Translations under genes and position numbers: made by a program | The notes under the pieces: model-generated | The model's database searches: none | Told to the model about the DNA's origin: nothing | What the model saw: only the letters and a program-made list of their open reading frames with translations | DNA from: Clostridium saccharobutylicum DSM 13864 | GTDB lineage: Bacteria > Bacillota > Clostridia > Clostridiales > Clostridiaceae | Reading direction: 5' to 3' | DNA length: 64,000 bases | Assembly (NCBI RefSeq): GCF_000473995.1 | Contig: NC_022571.1 | Coordinates: 2,821,416 to 2,885,415 of the forward strand | Shown here: piece by piece, positions 54,530 to 63,770 of the stretch | Layout of the letters: each line of letters starts with the position of its first letter | How positions within the stretch are numbered: position 1 is the first letter of the stretch

Positions 54530-54620
54530 ATATATGTTAAAAATTGAATTCTACATTAAAACTAGGTACCGTATCACTAAAGAATAAATCAATCATATTG
54601 CAACATATATATTTGTTTTA
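54530..54620. repeat. Dispersed 92-base repeat, copy B
   Basis: Begins ATATATGTTAAAAATTGAAT like copy A (22851); also shares GTATCACTA and ATCATATTGCAACATATAT. It again lies immediately after a terminator. 54621-54741 shows nothing. Confidence 0.65.
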
Positions 54621-54741
54621 TCTTTTAAAATATTGTATGATTTTTTAAGATTTAAAATTGCTTAATAATAATTTGCATAGATGACGTTTTGATATTTCAT
54701 TATTCACTCTATTTGTTCTTATGTTTAATAGATAAATTTCT

Positions 54742-55374
54742 TTATCGGATAAAATTTGTAAATAATTTCTGTTCCTTTTCAGGTTCTTTAATCTGATCTT
54801 TTCCTAATTCAACTAGCTTCATAAGCCAAGCCATATTTTTACCAAGAACTCTCATTATTTGTTTTCCTTCTTCATCGCCTTTAACTTCACCAGGTGCTGT
54901 TCCATGTATTACATTCCAATAATTTGAAGTTGGCATAAGCATTTCAGAATAATTAATATATTGATTTAATTGTTCAAAAGTAGGAACTCCCCCTGAACGT
55001 CTTACAGCAACAACTGATGCTCCAACCTTATGTCTTAACATAGAATTGTTTGCACTTGCAACATAAAAAGCTCTGTCTAAAAACGCCTTCATTGTAGCTC
55101 CTATTGATGCATAATGTACCGGAGAGCCTAATATTATACCATCTGCTTCTTTCATCTTTTGAATCCATTCATTCACTTCATCTTTAATAACACATTTTTC
55201 ATTTTGATTTCTTGCACAGCCGTTACAAGCGAGGCAGCCTCTAATATTTTTGTTACCCACATGAATAATTTCAACATCTATTCCTTCCTTTTCCAATTCT
55301 TGTGCAACCATTTTTATAGCATGGAATGTATTTCCTTCTTGTTTAGGACTTCCATTAAATGCAACTACTTTCAT
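54742..55374 (-). CDS. NADPH-dependent FMN reductase / iron-sulfur flavoprotein-like
   Basis: 210 residues of the flavodoxin-like NAD(P)H:FMN reductase family. FMN phosphate loop AFNGSPKQEGNTFHAIK, and GSPVHYASIGATMKAFLDRA. The cysteine cluster CLACNGCARNQNEKC near residues 48-62 is like that of archaeal-type iron-sulfur flavoproteins, so an Fe-S centre is possible. Divergent from an HxlR gene, with two operator palindromes between them. Likely reduces quinones, azo compounds or other electrophiles. Confidence 0.88.
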   Translation of the reverse strand: MKVVAFNGSPKQEGNTFHAIKMVAQELEKEGIDVEIIHVGNKNIRGCLACNGCARNQNEKCVIKDEVNEWIQKMKEADGIILGSPVHYASIGATMKAFLDRAFYVASANNSMLRHKVGASVVAVRRSGGVPTFEQLNQYINYSEMLMPTSNYWNVIHGTAPGEVKGDEEGKQIMRVLGKNMAWLMKLVELGKDQIKEPEKEQKLFTNFIR

Positions 55375-55457
55375 ATCTTTTCACCTATCCTTTAAGTTTT
55401 TTAATAATAAATGCTTTTAGCACTAGGTATAGTATATTGTGCACAATCTTTAATAAC

Positions 55458-55498
55458 AAGTACGCACTTTAAAGTTAGACAAGTTACTTTAAAGTAGG
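55458..55498. promoter_or_regulatory. Two tandem HxlR-type operators
   Basis: AGTACGCACTTTAAAGTTAG (core 55465-55476) and GTTACTTTAAAGTAGG (core 55485-55496), centres 20 bases apart, about two turns of the helix. They are between the FMN reductase and HxlR genes and share the core with sites at 11762, 26982 and 63781. Confidence 0.72.
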
Positions 55499-55626
55499 AA
55501 TTGTTGAATTTTCAATACTTTAATACAGAAATATTTTTTACAATAGCCACAACTTTTATTTTAAATTTTTCTATTTTATAATATAATTGTGATTAAAATA
55601 CTTGTTAAGTATAGGAGATGATATTT

Positions 55627-55962
55627 TTGATAGAATATAAGGGTAAATCATACATATGTGCTTTGGATCTTGGATTTGAAATGATAAGAGGTAAATGGAA
55701 AGCCGTGATCCTATGTCATTTACATGATGGACCAAAAAGATTTTTAGAATTACAAAGAATTACTTGTGGAGTAAGTCAAAAAGTATTAAGTGAATCTTTA
55801 AAACAACTTGAAAGCGATAAAATAATAACTAAACATATATATGCAGAAGTACCGCCAAAAGTAGAATATTTACTAACCGAAAAAGGACAAGAACTAGTTC
55901 CTGCCTTAAAAATAATTGAACAATGGTCTAAAAAACAATTTTCGGATTTATTAGATAAATAA
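55627..55962 (+). CDS. HxlR-family transcriptional regulator
   Basis: 111 residues from TTG 55627, nine bases after AGGAG; ATG 55618 lies too close to that site. Winged helix: LGFEMIRGKWKAVILCHLHD, RFLELQRITCGVSQKVLSES and the wing IYAEVPPKVEYLLTEKGQEL. A Cys near the N-terminus (SYICALDLG) and two others might sense electrophiles. Related to the HxlR at 11992 and divergent from an FMN reductase gene in the same way, so both probably read the same operator type. Confidence 0.92.
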   Translation: MIEYKGKSYICALDLGFEMIRGKWKAVILCHLHDGPKRFLELQRITCGVSQKVLSESLKQLESDKIITKHIYAEVPPKVEYLLTEKGQELVPALKIIEQWSKKQFSDLLDK

Positions 55963-56237
55963 GTTAAAACTTAAAGTTATGTTGTAGCAACTAACATAAA
56001 TAAGTGCATGACCTCTATTTCATTTAGCTATCACATAACTCTAAGGCCTCTGTAGTAATTTACCAAAATAGAAACTATAGATATGCTTTTTTGAAGCGTT
56101 TCATTTGAATTTTTATCCTCTTAGAATCACCCATGAAAATTCCTTAGAAAACTAAATAAAAACATATCCCTAATTTGAGCTAATTACGATATAAGTTTAA
56201 AAATCAAGTTATTTATCTATAAGATATTAATTTTTCT

Positions 56238-56828
56238 TTAAATAATTTTACATTCTTCAAATAATTGTCTATTATATTCTTTAATATGAGGGCATATATT
56301 TTCATCGTAAATTTTCACTTTCTTATTATCTTTAATTGATGTGGCTTCTAGAATTTTCAATTCTCCATTAACCCATTTTTTATATTGACTAAACGGTAAC
56401 TTTACCATATTTTCAACTTCTTCTCCCAAATTAAAAATAGTACTTTTATCTACTTCTAAAATATACATTTCACATATTTCATCATCAGAAAAATTTTTCA
56501 TTTCATAGGTTTCAAATTTTCTTCCTATATATTTTAAATCATTTTTATTTACATGTAGTCCCAATTCCTCTTCCAATTCACGTATCATAGAATTTTCTAC
56601 TTCTTCACCTGCATCAATATGACCCGCACATGAAATATCATATAATCCTGCAAAATCAGATTTTCTATAAGATCTTTGTTGAAGATATATTAATAACTCT
56701 TCTTTAAGTCTTTCTATAATCCAACAGTGAACAACCTTATGTCTTAGTCCTTTTTTATGAACTTCATCTCGTGTCTTAATTCCTATTTCTTCTAGATTCT
56801 TGTTATATATTGTTAAAAGTTCCTTCAT
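56238..56828 (-). CDS. NUDIX hydrolase
   Basis: 196 residues. The Nudix box is complete: GHIDAGEEVENSMIRELEEE followed by LG. The preceding KVVHCWIIERLKEELLIYLQ and the C-terminal parts resemble the isopentenyl-diphosphate isomerase-like YfcD group of Nudix proteins. It would cleave a nucleoside diphosphate linked to another group. It lies 39 bases after the GNAT gene in the same direction and may be co-transcribed. A 275-base gap upstream of its 3' neighbour holds nothing else. Confidence 0.9.
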   Translation of the reverse strand: MKELLTIYNKNLEEIGIKTRDEVHKKGLRHKVVHCWIIERLKEELLIYLQQRSYRKSDFAGLYDISCAGHIDAGEEVENSMIRELEEELGLHVNKNDLKYIGRKFETYEMKNFSDDEICEMYILEVDKSTIFNLGEEVENMVKLPFSQYKKWVNGELKILEATSIKDNKKVKIYDENICPHIKEYNRQLFEECKII

Positions 56829-56867
56829 ATTAATTCTCCATATACTTTAAATTGTAGAAATTTACAA

Positions 56868-57443
56868 TTATTCTTCGTCATAAGTAATCTTTACATATTT
56901 TGAATAAAGGCTACTTGGAACCATTTGTTTGTAAATTGTTTTTAATGATTCACATATAATAAAATCATCTTTTCTAATACTGCATATTAATAAACACATA
57001 ATAGAAAAATTTACATTGAACAATTCACTACTAATTTTAGTCATTAACGCTCCATTTCTCTTATAAAAATCAATTCTTCTTTTACGCTCAGCTTCTTGAC
57101 TTTCATTAACTGCATACTCAATTTTTTCAACTTCTATTATTATACCTTCATAATCCTTACATTTTTCTTTCAACATATTTAAAAATTTACTTCCTATACC
57201 TTTACATCTACATTCACTACATACTGCATAGTAATCAAGTAGCAAATATAAATCTGAAGTAATTAGAAATGCATAAGCTAACAATTTATCATTATCATAC
57301 AAACCATAGCATATATAAATTTTTCTCTTAATAAGTTTTTGTATTACATCAAGTGGCTTTAATTCCTGAGCAGGAAAATCTATTTTCATATGGTTATTAT
57401 ATACGCTTACAATTTCCTCATTATCTAATTTTTTTAAATTCAT
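56868..57443 (-). CDS. GNAT N-acetyltransferase
   Basis: 191 residues from ATG 57443 (MNLKKLDNEE); an in-frame ATG at 57479 is nearly inside the dispersed repeat edge. The acetyl-CoA loop is ECRCKGIGSKFLNMLKEKC, with LLLDYYAVC before it on strand 4. The long C-terminal part (about 60 residues after the fold) is unusual for GNAT. Substrate unknown. Confidence 0.82.
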   Translation of the reverse strand: MNLKKLDNEEIVSVYNNHMKIDFPAQELKPLDVIQKLIKRKIYICYGLYDNDKLLAYAFLITSDLYLLLDYYAVCSECRCKGIGSKFLNMLKEKCKDYEGIIIEVEKIEYAVNESQEAERKRRIDFYKRNGALMTKISSELFNVNFSIMCLLICSIRKDDFIICESLKTIYKQMVPSSLYSKYVKITYDEE

Positions 57444-57475
57444 TTTTCTCATCCTATCTTTCAGTAAATTAAGGC

Positions 57476-57884
57476 ACATTCAAAAAAATAGCAAGTCCAA
57501 AATGTCATGATTATTTTCTTTCATGTGCCTAAAAATCATTTATTAGATTTTTAGATACATCTACAATATATATAATTTATTACATTTTAATAATAAACAT
57601 AGTATACATAAACAACTTATAACCTAAACTTATGTGGTGAATATCTCAACTAGAAATCGGAAATATTTTTGTGTAGTAGGCCTTTGAAAATGAGCTGCTT
57701 AAAGTTATTAATAGATGGTTGTTCCACTTTAGCCTGTCACGCTGAACAGTGGGAACATGCTAAAGTGGATGCAACCATCTATTTAAACCCTTTCAGCGAT
57801 ATTTTCATAGTCCTACGTAACAAAAATATTTCTGATTTCGGTTATTCACCACATAAGTGTAAGTCTTGATTTGGATATCTATAT
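57476..57884. repeat. MITE-like palindromic element, copy 2, with nested palindrome
   Basis: Shares with copy 1 the start AAGGCACATTCAAAAA, stem CTTATGTGGTGAATAT / ATTCACCACATAAG, core AGAAATCGGAAATATTT and right end TTGGATATCTATAT (57871-57884). Between 57668 and 57833 an extra long inverted repeat is inserted at the core: AATAGATGGTTG / CAACCATCTATT and CCACTTTAGC / GCTAAAGTGG around a short loop. The open frame 57669-57869 is a product of this structure, not a gene. Confidence 0.75.
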
Positions 57885-57918
57885 GCTCTAATCTATTCTT
57901 ATGAAAATCAAAGACTAA

Positions 57919-58236
57919 TTATAATTCAGTATATTTTTTACTATTTCCCTTTGCTTTTTCAACTGGATATTTCCTTTCATTTTTATCCATCTTACTATTT
58001 ATAATTTCTTCTAAATCAACACCCAAACAATCCGCCATATGTATACAATATACCATGACATCAGCAAGTTCCTCTAAAACATGTTATTTATTATAATTTT
58101 TTTCATCCCATAGAAATTCTTCTAAAAGTTCAGCTGCCTCGATTGAAATTGCTTTAGACAAATTAGCTGGTGTATGAAATTGACTCCAATCTCTGTCATT
58201 CCTAAACTTTCTAATTCTATTTATTGTATCTTTCAT
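57919..58236 (-). pseudogene. MazG-like nucleotide pyrophosphohydrolase with nonsense mutation
   Basis: ATG 58236 reads MKDTINRIRKFRNDRDWSQF, HTPANLSKAISIEAAELLEE, FLWDEKNYNK, then TAA (58084-58086), then HVLEELADVMVYCIHMADCL and onward to a stop at 57919. This is the all-alpha dNTP pyrophosphatase family (EAAELLEEFLW, EELADV). The premature TAA replaces a Glu codon. Length is otherwise complete at 105 codons, so the loss is recent. Confidence 0.9.
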
Positions 58237-58328
58237 TAATATCACTCTTTCTATATTTTACCGATTTGTGTACTATTATATCATATTCTGAATATCATTA
58301 TCGTAAAATATAAATAAGCATTTGCTTT

Positions 58329-58628
58329 CTATAGATCATCCCAGTGAATTTTATCTGCATTTTCATCTGCTTTTGAAGACTTATCAAATAACTTTATGGC
58401 TATTGCCGATACTACAAAACCTACTATTCCTCCAACCACTTCAGAAATTTTAATATTACATCCAATATATTTCCCAATATAACCTCCTATAAATGCACCA
58501 AGAAATACAGAAATTATTGGAAGAATAAACATCATAAAAGCAGCAACTAACATGTTAGTATTCTTTTTCTCACCTTCTAACTTATTATCATCGTTACTAT
58601 TAGTTTGTTTTTGTTCTTTAATACTCAT
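58329..58628 (-). CDS. Small membrane protein, RseC-like transmembrane half
   Basis: 99 residues. Hydrophilic head (MSIKEQKQTNSNDDNKLEGE), then two helices, AAFMMFILPIISVFLGAFIG and EVVGGIVGFVVSAIAIKLFD, with a GGYIGKYIG link. This resembles the membrane half of RseC/MucC proteins associated with Rnf-type redox systems, but the N-terminal Cys domain is missing. Function unclear. ATG 58628 follows AAGGAAATTTG. Transcribed alone. Confidence 0.65.
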   Translation of the reverse strand: MSIKEQKQTNSNDDNKLEGEKKNTNMLVAAFMMFILPIISVFLGAFIGGYIGKYIGCNIKISEVVGGIVGFVVSAIAIKLFDKSSKADENADKIHWDDL

Positions 58629-58960
58629 ACAAATTTCCTTTCTATATTAATAAATTTGAAGATTAAATAAATAATTATTAATAAGTTATTTTTTTAAATT
58701 TTATTGACTTAATGATATAATCTAGCTATACTTCATTCCATATTTTTCCTAAAATAATTATAGCATATATTCTAAATAAACAACTCTTTCTTTGCCATAA
58801 TTAAGACCAATTTCTGACTTTCAAAATTAAAAAATCATCTTGCCAGACTATGCATTTCTGAATTCTCTAAAAGTTATCTACAGATTTCAATTTAGTATAA
58901 CTTCCTAAAAAGCAACAAAAAACACGACATTTTGTCGTGCTCTAATAGTAAAATTCCAAA
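58629..58960. other. Intergenic region
   Basis: Contains only the terminator of the thioredoxin-like gene near 58919-58941; no gene seen. Confidence 0.5.
58919..58941 (-). terminator. Terminator after the thioredoxin-like gene
   Basis: CACGACAAAATGTCGTG followed by TTTTTTG on the minus strand. Confidence 0.9.
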
Positions 58961-59284
58961 TTAAAATATCATATCATAATATCTTTTTATATTTAATTCT
59001 AGTTCTAATAAATTTATATTTCTTCCCACTCTTATGCTTTCTTTTCCTTCTATAAAAAGTATAAATACTGGAACAGAAAATATATTATATTTTGCTGCTA
59101 GATCTAAATGCTTTTGTGTATTTATCTCTCCACTTTTTATCTTAGGAAACCTTTTCAAAATATCTTCAATCTTGATTTTAATAACTTCACAAGCGCCACA
59201 ATCACTTCCAGTAAAGTATATTACTGACATGCTATTGCTTTTTATTAACTCTTCTATTTCACTATCTTTATGTAATTTATTCAA
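58961..59284 (-). CDS. Thioredoxin-like protein
   Basis: 107 residues, thioredoxin fold with active site SDCGAC (CGAC in place of CGPC) and the cis-Pro in IFSVPVFILFI. The CGAC form changes the redox potential, and occurs in clostridial variants. It reduces disulfides in the cytoplasm. It stands alone; no reductase gene beside it. ATG 59284 is behind GGGAGATGAGATT. Confidence 0.87.
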   Translation of the reverse strand: MNKLHKDSEIEELIKSNSMSVIYFTGSDCGACEVIKIKIEDILKRFPKIKSGEINTQKHLDLAAKYNIFSVPVFILFIEGKESIRVGRNINLLELELNIKRYYDMIF

Positions 59285-59530
59285 TTAATCTCATCTCCCA
59301 ATATTATTTTAAACGCTAATAATAGTTAACTTAATATACTCCTAAAAAATATTTAAACACTCCTATCTTATCATAATAAATCAATGTTTATTTAAAACAT
59401 TATAATAAATTTTTATAAAATCATTTACCGTCCTAGATATGATTGATATGCATGCAAGAATCCTCACCAATCCATTAGGATACAGCGCCAAATCACAATA
59501 TCTATATTTTTAATATTATAATACAAATAT

Positions 59531-59567
59531 AAAGCCAATACTTAAGCAATATAAGTATTGGCTTTAT
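59531..59567 (-). terminator. Terminator after the SASP gene
   Basis: AAAGCCAATACTT pairs with AAGTATTGGCTTT, T-rich tail on the minus strand. The rest of 59285-59530 is empty. Confidence 0.88.
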
Positions 59568-59589
59568 TATTTGTATTAATATTTAATTT

Positions 59590-59790
59590 TTATAGTCCTT
59601 GTTCGTAATTTTGTACCATTCTTTTTACCATTTCTCCACCAACGCTTCCGTTTTGTCTTGAAGAAAGATTTCCTTTATCTGCACCTTCATAGTTTTGTAA
59701 ACCAATTTCAGATGCCACTTCAGTTTTTAATCTGTTTAATCCTTCTTTTGCTTCTGGTACTAAAGTTCTATTTCTTCCACTGTTATTCAT
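59590..59790 (-). CDS. Alpha/beta-type small acid-soluble spore protein
   Basis: 66 residues from ATG 59790 behind GAGG; an in-frame start six codons upstream overlaps the ribosome site. The two SASP signatures are present: LNRLKTEVASEIGL with the GPR protease site Glu-Ile/Val, and NGSVGGEMVKRMVQNYEQ. SASPs coat spore DNA and protect it from UV. It would be transcribed in the forespore under sigma G. Sits alone. Confidence 0.95.
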   Translation of the reverse strand: MNNSGRNRTLVPEAKEGLNRLKTEVASEIGLQNYEGADKGNLSSRQNGSVGGEMVKRMVQNYEQGL

Positions 59791-60130
59791 ATATATCTTC
59801 CTCCTCATATGTTAATTTGTTGAACATTATTATATTAACCACTATAATAAAGAATACTCTATTAAAATATTATCAGAAGTAGCATTTAAAAGTGTTATTA
59901 GTTAACTTTAGATATTATTCCTTGTTTATAACTTTTATGTATAATTCGATTATACTTATTTATATATATCTCTATACATACTTATGATAAGAACTAAATT
60001 CATTAAATTTTAGCATATTTAAAATTACTTAATAATAGAATTTAAACTTTTTTAATAATTAAATATATTACCAAATTTTATATCAATTAAATTTAAGAAT
60101 TAAGCATTTTCTAATAAAAAATAATGTTTA
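59791..60130. other. Intergenic region
   Basis: Very AT-rich; I see no gene. A forespore promoter for the SASP gene is expected near 59820-59880 but cannot be placed with certainty. Confidence 0.5.
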
Positions 60131-60586
60131 TTATCCCATGTTCATCTCATTTATCATATTAGTAAGTAAATCATCTAAGCTTTTATCTTCAAATCCCTTA
60201 GGCATTTTAAAATTAGGATCTCTTAAATCTCCTCCCATCTTAGCAATAATTTGCTTTACTCTTTCTGCATTATTATCATCTATATTTACAATAACTTTAT
60301 AATTTACATCTGCAATTTCTTCAAATCCGCCCATACCACTTACCATAGGGCTTGCGGCTGCAGCTGGCCTTACCGACGGATCCCCTACTGGATCATCATT
60401 TCTAAGTACAAGATTAGCTAAGCTATTTGTACTACTAGAAGTTCCTGGACTATTTGTTCCTGGGTTATCATTTCCCGTAAAATGGTCATTTATATCTGCT
60501 ACAGCATCAGTTATACCTACTTTTTTTAATGCTTCTACAGCTTCATTTGCAGCTTTAATCCCACTAAAATAACTTTCTATCTTCAT
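60131..60586 (-). CDS. Uncharacterised clostridial protein
   Basis: 151 residues. N-terminal MKIESYFSGIKAANEAVEAL resembles the first helix of stress proteins in which a short ferredoxin-like fold is repeated (YflT/GsiB-type general stress proteins). The middle (GNDNPGTNSPGTSSSTNS) is a flexible linker, then a second beta-alpha unit (VNYKVIVNIDDNNAERVKQI). No motif for a reaction. Start ATG 60586 behind GGAGGTATTTTC. Possibly spore or stress related; not shown. Confidence 0.65.
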   Translation of the reverse strand: MKIESYFSGIKAANEAVEALKKVGITDAVADINDHFTGNDNPGTNSPGTSSSTNSLANLVLRNDDPVGDPSVRPAAAASPMVSGMGGFEEIADVNYKVIVNIDDNNAERVKQIIAKMGGDLRDPNFKMPKGFEDKSLDDLLTNMINEMNMG

Positions 60587-60798
60587 GAAAATACCTCCAA
60601 TTTTAATTGCTTACTTTAAAGGTATCTTTTCACCATAGTAAAATTATTATTCTTAAATCTTAGTAATTTATTATTTGATATAATTGAAAAATTTTTTCTA
60701 GATTATTAAAATTCCCATTTTGAATATATTTTTTCTATTTTCACATAATAATTAATAAGATAATTAAACCAAAAATCTTGAAGGGCTGGTTACATTTA

Positions 60799-61116
60799 AT
60801 GAAAAAATTTATTGCAATATTTTCCTTATTTTTGTTTTTATCATTTAACTTAAATACAATTTGTACATTTGCTCAGCCAAAAACTTTTACTCAAGGAATT
60901 TATAATGTAAGAGATGCAAACTTATTAATTGGAACCTCATATAATATCCGAAATACTTCTACTAGCTCTAGTCTCCTTGTTCTTATAGTTGCCTCTGATC
61001 AAGTTGTACAAGAGTTTATAAGATTAGAGCCTAGTTCTGCTAAATACACTGTAAAACCTCTTCAATATGATTATCTAATTGTAGTTCTTGGTAATGGTAC
61101 TGCAGAGTTATCTTAA
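60799..61116 (+). CDS. Small secreted protein, unknown
   Basis: 105 residues from ATG 60799. Signal peptide: MKKFIAIFSLFLFLSFNLNT with a likely cleavage near CTFAQ. The mature part (about 85 residues) has a beta-rich pattern, NVRDANLLIGTSYNIRNTST then LLVLIVASDQVVQEFIRLEP. It probably folds as a small beta-sandwich outside the cell. Ribosome site is weak (GGGCTGG); an in-frame TTG at 60778 is an alternative start. No family recognised. Confidence 0.65.
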   Translation: MKKFIAIFSLFLFLSFNLNTICTFAQPKTFTQGIYNVRDANLLIGTSYNIRNTSTSSSLLVLIVASDQVVQEFIRLEPSSAKYTVKPLQYDYLIVVLGNGTAELS

Positions 61117-61237
61117 AAGTTACTGATACTGTATCTTTTATATGAGCTCTGCAATTTTTATTTATAATATATTTTTATGATTATTTAATATTTGTATTCA
61201 TGTTTATAAATAATAGAGATTTTAATATTAAATAATT

Positions 61238-61843
61238 TTAATCTTCATTTTCAAATTTTAACTTTTTAAAGTAATAATTTTTATCTTCATCAGTAATTTC
61301 ACGAATTACTCTACAAGGATTCCCAACTGCAATGCAATTAGCTGGAATATCTTTTGTGATTACACTTCCAGACCCTATAACACAGTTATCTCCAACATTA
61401 ACTCCTGGATTTATAACTGTATTTCCTCCTATCCATACATTATTTCCTATTGAAATTGAAAATGCATATTCATATTCTTCATTCCGAGGTTCGTAATGGA
61501 TTGGATGGCCCGCGGTATAAATACCTACATTAGGAGCCAAAAATACATTATTTCCAATGGTTACTTTTGCGCAATCTAAAATTATACAATTATAATTAGA
61601 ATAAAAATTTTCACCTATTTCAATATTATATCCATAATCACAACGAAATGGCGGTTCTATAAAAAAACTCTCTCCTGTTTTGCCAAATAAATTTTTAATA
61701 ATATCATTTCTCTTCTTTATTTCACTTGGTCTCAAAGCATTAAAATCAAAGAGTAATTCTTTTGCATGCTGACGCTCATTTAACAATGTTTCTTCAAAAG
61801 ATTTATAAGGTTTCCCTCTTAACATTTTTTCTTTTTCAGTCAT
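61238..61843 (-). CDS. maa: Maltose/galactoside O-acetyltransferase
   Basis: 201 residues. Left-handed beta-helix hexapeptide acetyltransferase: N-terminal MLRGKPYKSFEETLLNERQH (Mac domain), catalytic His in YTAGHPIHYEPRN, and the loop NVWIGGNTVINPGVNVGDNC. Uses acetyl-CoA to acetylate sugars such as maltose or glucose. Full length. ATG 61843 is behind AGGAG. Sits alone. Confidence 0.92.
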   Translation of the reverse strand: MTEKEKMLRGKPYKSFEETLLNERQHAKELLFDFNALRPSEIKKRNDIIKNLFGKTGESFFIEPPFRCDYGYNIEIGENFYSNYNCIILDCAKVTIGNNVFLAPNVGIYTAGHPIHYEPRNEEYEYAFSISIGNNVWIGGNTVINPGVNVGDNCVIGSGSVITKDIPANCIAVGNPCRVIREITDEDKNYYFKKLKFENED

Positions 61844-61974
61844 AATTAACTCCTCCTAATTTTACTTTTAATTCTTAAACTTAAACTAATAATCATATTT
61901 ATATTATGAGATGATAAATTTCAAATTTATGTTATAATAAGTTTTGATTGCTAAGTATCAATACTTATGCATGA

Positions 61975-62056
61975 AGCACAATCAAAAAATAATAGATTAG
62001 CATGCTTGTCTAACTTCATATATATGTCGCATATTTAATCTACTATTCTTTCACGT
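61975..62056. repeat. Dispersed palindromic element (short)
   Basis: Starts GCACAATCAAAAAATAATAG; AATAGATTA pairs with TAATCTACTATT. Left edge is similar to the elements at 8941, 47624 and 57476. It is about 50 bases upstream of the EamA gene. Confidence 0.55.
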
Positions 62057-62106
62057 GATTAAAAAATCCTAAAATTAAATATTAACGTCCAAAGGGGGAC
62101 AAAACT

Positions 62107-62985
62107 TTGAATAATTACAAGGGAATAGCTTATGCACTTCTATCATCAGCAGCATTTGGAGTTATGCCTATTTTAGCAAGAGTTGCATATGCCAATGGAT
62201 CAAATCCAACTACTGTCTTAGTATTTAGATTTTTAATTTCAACACTAATATTATTTTTATATTTAAGATACAATCATATTAGTGTCAATCTTAAAAGAAA
62301 ACAGATATTATTATTGTTATGCATCGGTATCGTTGGATATACTATAACAACTCAAACTTTATTTGTATCTTATAATTATTTAGGAGCTGGACTTGCTACT
62401 ACTTTGCATTTTATTTATCCAGTGGTGGTTTGTATAACAGGATTTATTTTTTTTAAAAATAAAATTAGCAATAGAAAGATTATTTCTTTAATGCTTTCTG
62501 CACTTGGGGTATATTCTTTAATCGCTTTTAAAAATAACTCTATAAACATTCTAGGAATTTCTTTAGCTTTGCTTTCTGGTGTAACTTATGGATTTACTAT
62601 GATTGCTCTTAATCTACGCTCAATTAAAGTCTTAGATAATAGAGTTATTACAATGTATTTATGCTTAGGTTCAACAATTGGGATGATTTTATTCGGAACC
62701 TTTAACAACTCTATAATTTTCAATTTTAACTATAAAACTTTTGGTTGTTATTTAGGCATATCTGTAATTTCAACTATAGCATCAATAATTTTGCTTTTAA
62801 AAGCTACTAAACTAATAGGTGTTTCATCTTCATCAATACTTGGAACCTTTGAACCTATAGTAAGCATATTTTTAGGAATCTTGTTTCTTGGCGAACAATT
62901 ATCATTTGCATTATTGATAGGAAGTATTCTTATATTAGTTTCTACAATTATATTGGCAAATGATAAACATGCAAATGCCGCTTAA
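62107..62985 (+). CDS. EamA-family DMT transporter
   Basis: 292 residues, ten helices in two EamA repeats (residues 5-135 and 145-285). The conserved patterns are AYALLSSAAFGVMPILARVA and, in the second repeat, GTFEPIVSIFLGILFLGEQL. These are permeases for amino acids, sugars or nucleotide metabolites, often exporters. Start TTG 62107 is 8 bases after GGGGGA. Transcribed alone with a terminator at 63031-63069. Confidence 0.9.
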   Translation: MNNYKGIAYALLSSAAFGVMPILARVAYANGSNPTTVLVFRFLISTLILFLYLRYNHISVNLKRKQILLLLCIGIVGYTITTQTLFVSYNYLGAGLATTLHFIYPVVVCITGFIFFKNKISNRKIISLMLSALGVYSLIAFKNNSINILGISLALLSGVTYGFTMIALNLRSIKVLDNRVITMYLCLGSTIGMILFGTFNNSIIFNFNYKTFGCYLGISVISTIASIILLLKATKLIGVSSSSILGTFEPIVSIFLGILFLGEQLSFALLIGSILILVSTIILANDKHANAA

Positions 62986-63030
62986 TATTTTTTAATTGAT
63001 GATAATTTATCTTAAATTAAACATATAACA

Positions 63031-63069
63031 AAAATACCATCTGTTCGTTATGAGCACTATGGTATTTTT
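63031..63069. terminator. Terminator after the EamA gene (bidirectional)
   Basis: AAAATACCAT pairs with ATGGTATTTT, T-run after it. Confidence 0.8.
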
Positions 63070-63106
63070 CTATTTTATGCAATACAATATTCTTATATTG
63101 TAAAAA

Positions 63107-63616
63107 CTATTCTTTTATAAAAATTTTATCTATCTCCGCTATATATAATGTATGATAATCCTTATCTGGATACCATTTTTTATCTATTTCACTTTCTATA
63201 AAACATTCAGGTTGAAAATTTTGTGCATATAATTTTTTGCATATTATTACAGTCTTTCCTTCTTCAAAATATGGTGTGCCATTTGAATGTTCAATTGTTA
63301 AATCTACTTTTGAAAGTTTATCTTCATCTTTTCCAGATACAGTTCCAAGATAGCTTAATTGTTTTTTAAAAGTTTCATCAAAAAATGTTAGTGAAAATGT
63401 ATCCGAATAATCTACAAATTCCTTAGTATAACGTTGAGGTCTCAACACTATATAAACTACATTCTTATTAAACATGACACCAAGGCCACCCCAAGAAGCA
63501 GTCATAGTATTCACTTTATTTTCCTTTTCAGCTGTAATCAACATCCAATCCTTACCTATAAGTTTAAATGTGTTTTCATTCAATTCTTCTGGTTTAATTT
63601 CTTTAAATTTATTCAT
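63107..63616 (-). CDS. Flavin reductase-like protein (DIM6/NTAB family)
   Basis: 169 residues, FMN-binding split barrel. ITAEKENKVNTMTASWGGLG is the cofactor pocket motif, and VLRPQRYTKEFVDYSDTFSL is conserved. Such proteins reduce flavin or act as small oxidoreductases. An HxlR-type palindrome lies about 165 bases upstream, which links it to other flavoprotein genes in the window. ATG 63616 follows AGAGGGATATTTAT. Confidence 0.88.
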   Translation of the reverse strand: MNKFKEIKPEELNENTFKLIGKDWMLITAEKENKVNTMTASWGGLGVMFNKNVVYIVLRPQRYTKEFVDYSDTFSLTFFDETFKKQLSYLGTVSGKDEDKLSKVDLTIEHSNGTPYFEEGKTVIICKKLYAQNFQPECFIESEIDKKWYPDKDYHTLYIAEIDKIFIKE

Positions 63617-63770
63617 AATATAAATATCCCTCTTTCATATTCTTAATACAATTTGCTTTAGTCACGTGAATGTAACAACTTACACTCTAAGAATCATAGC
63701 TATTAAAATTTTCTGAGGCAACATGCATCAAAGCATAAATGTGATTTATAAATTGTTTATCTATACATAA

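Noticed and set aside
54308-54547. 79-residue ORF
   Set aside because: It lacks a ribosome site, is rich in Cys and Ile without family likeness, and lies inside the structured RNA and its terminator.
57669-57869. 66-residue ORF
   Set aside because: It is read through the nested palindrome; its sequence follows from the inverted repeat, not from coding selection.
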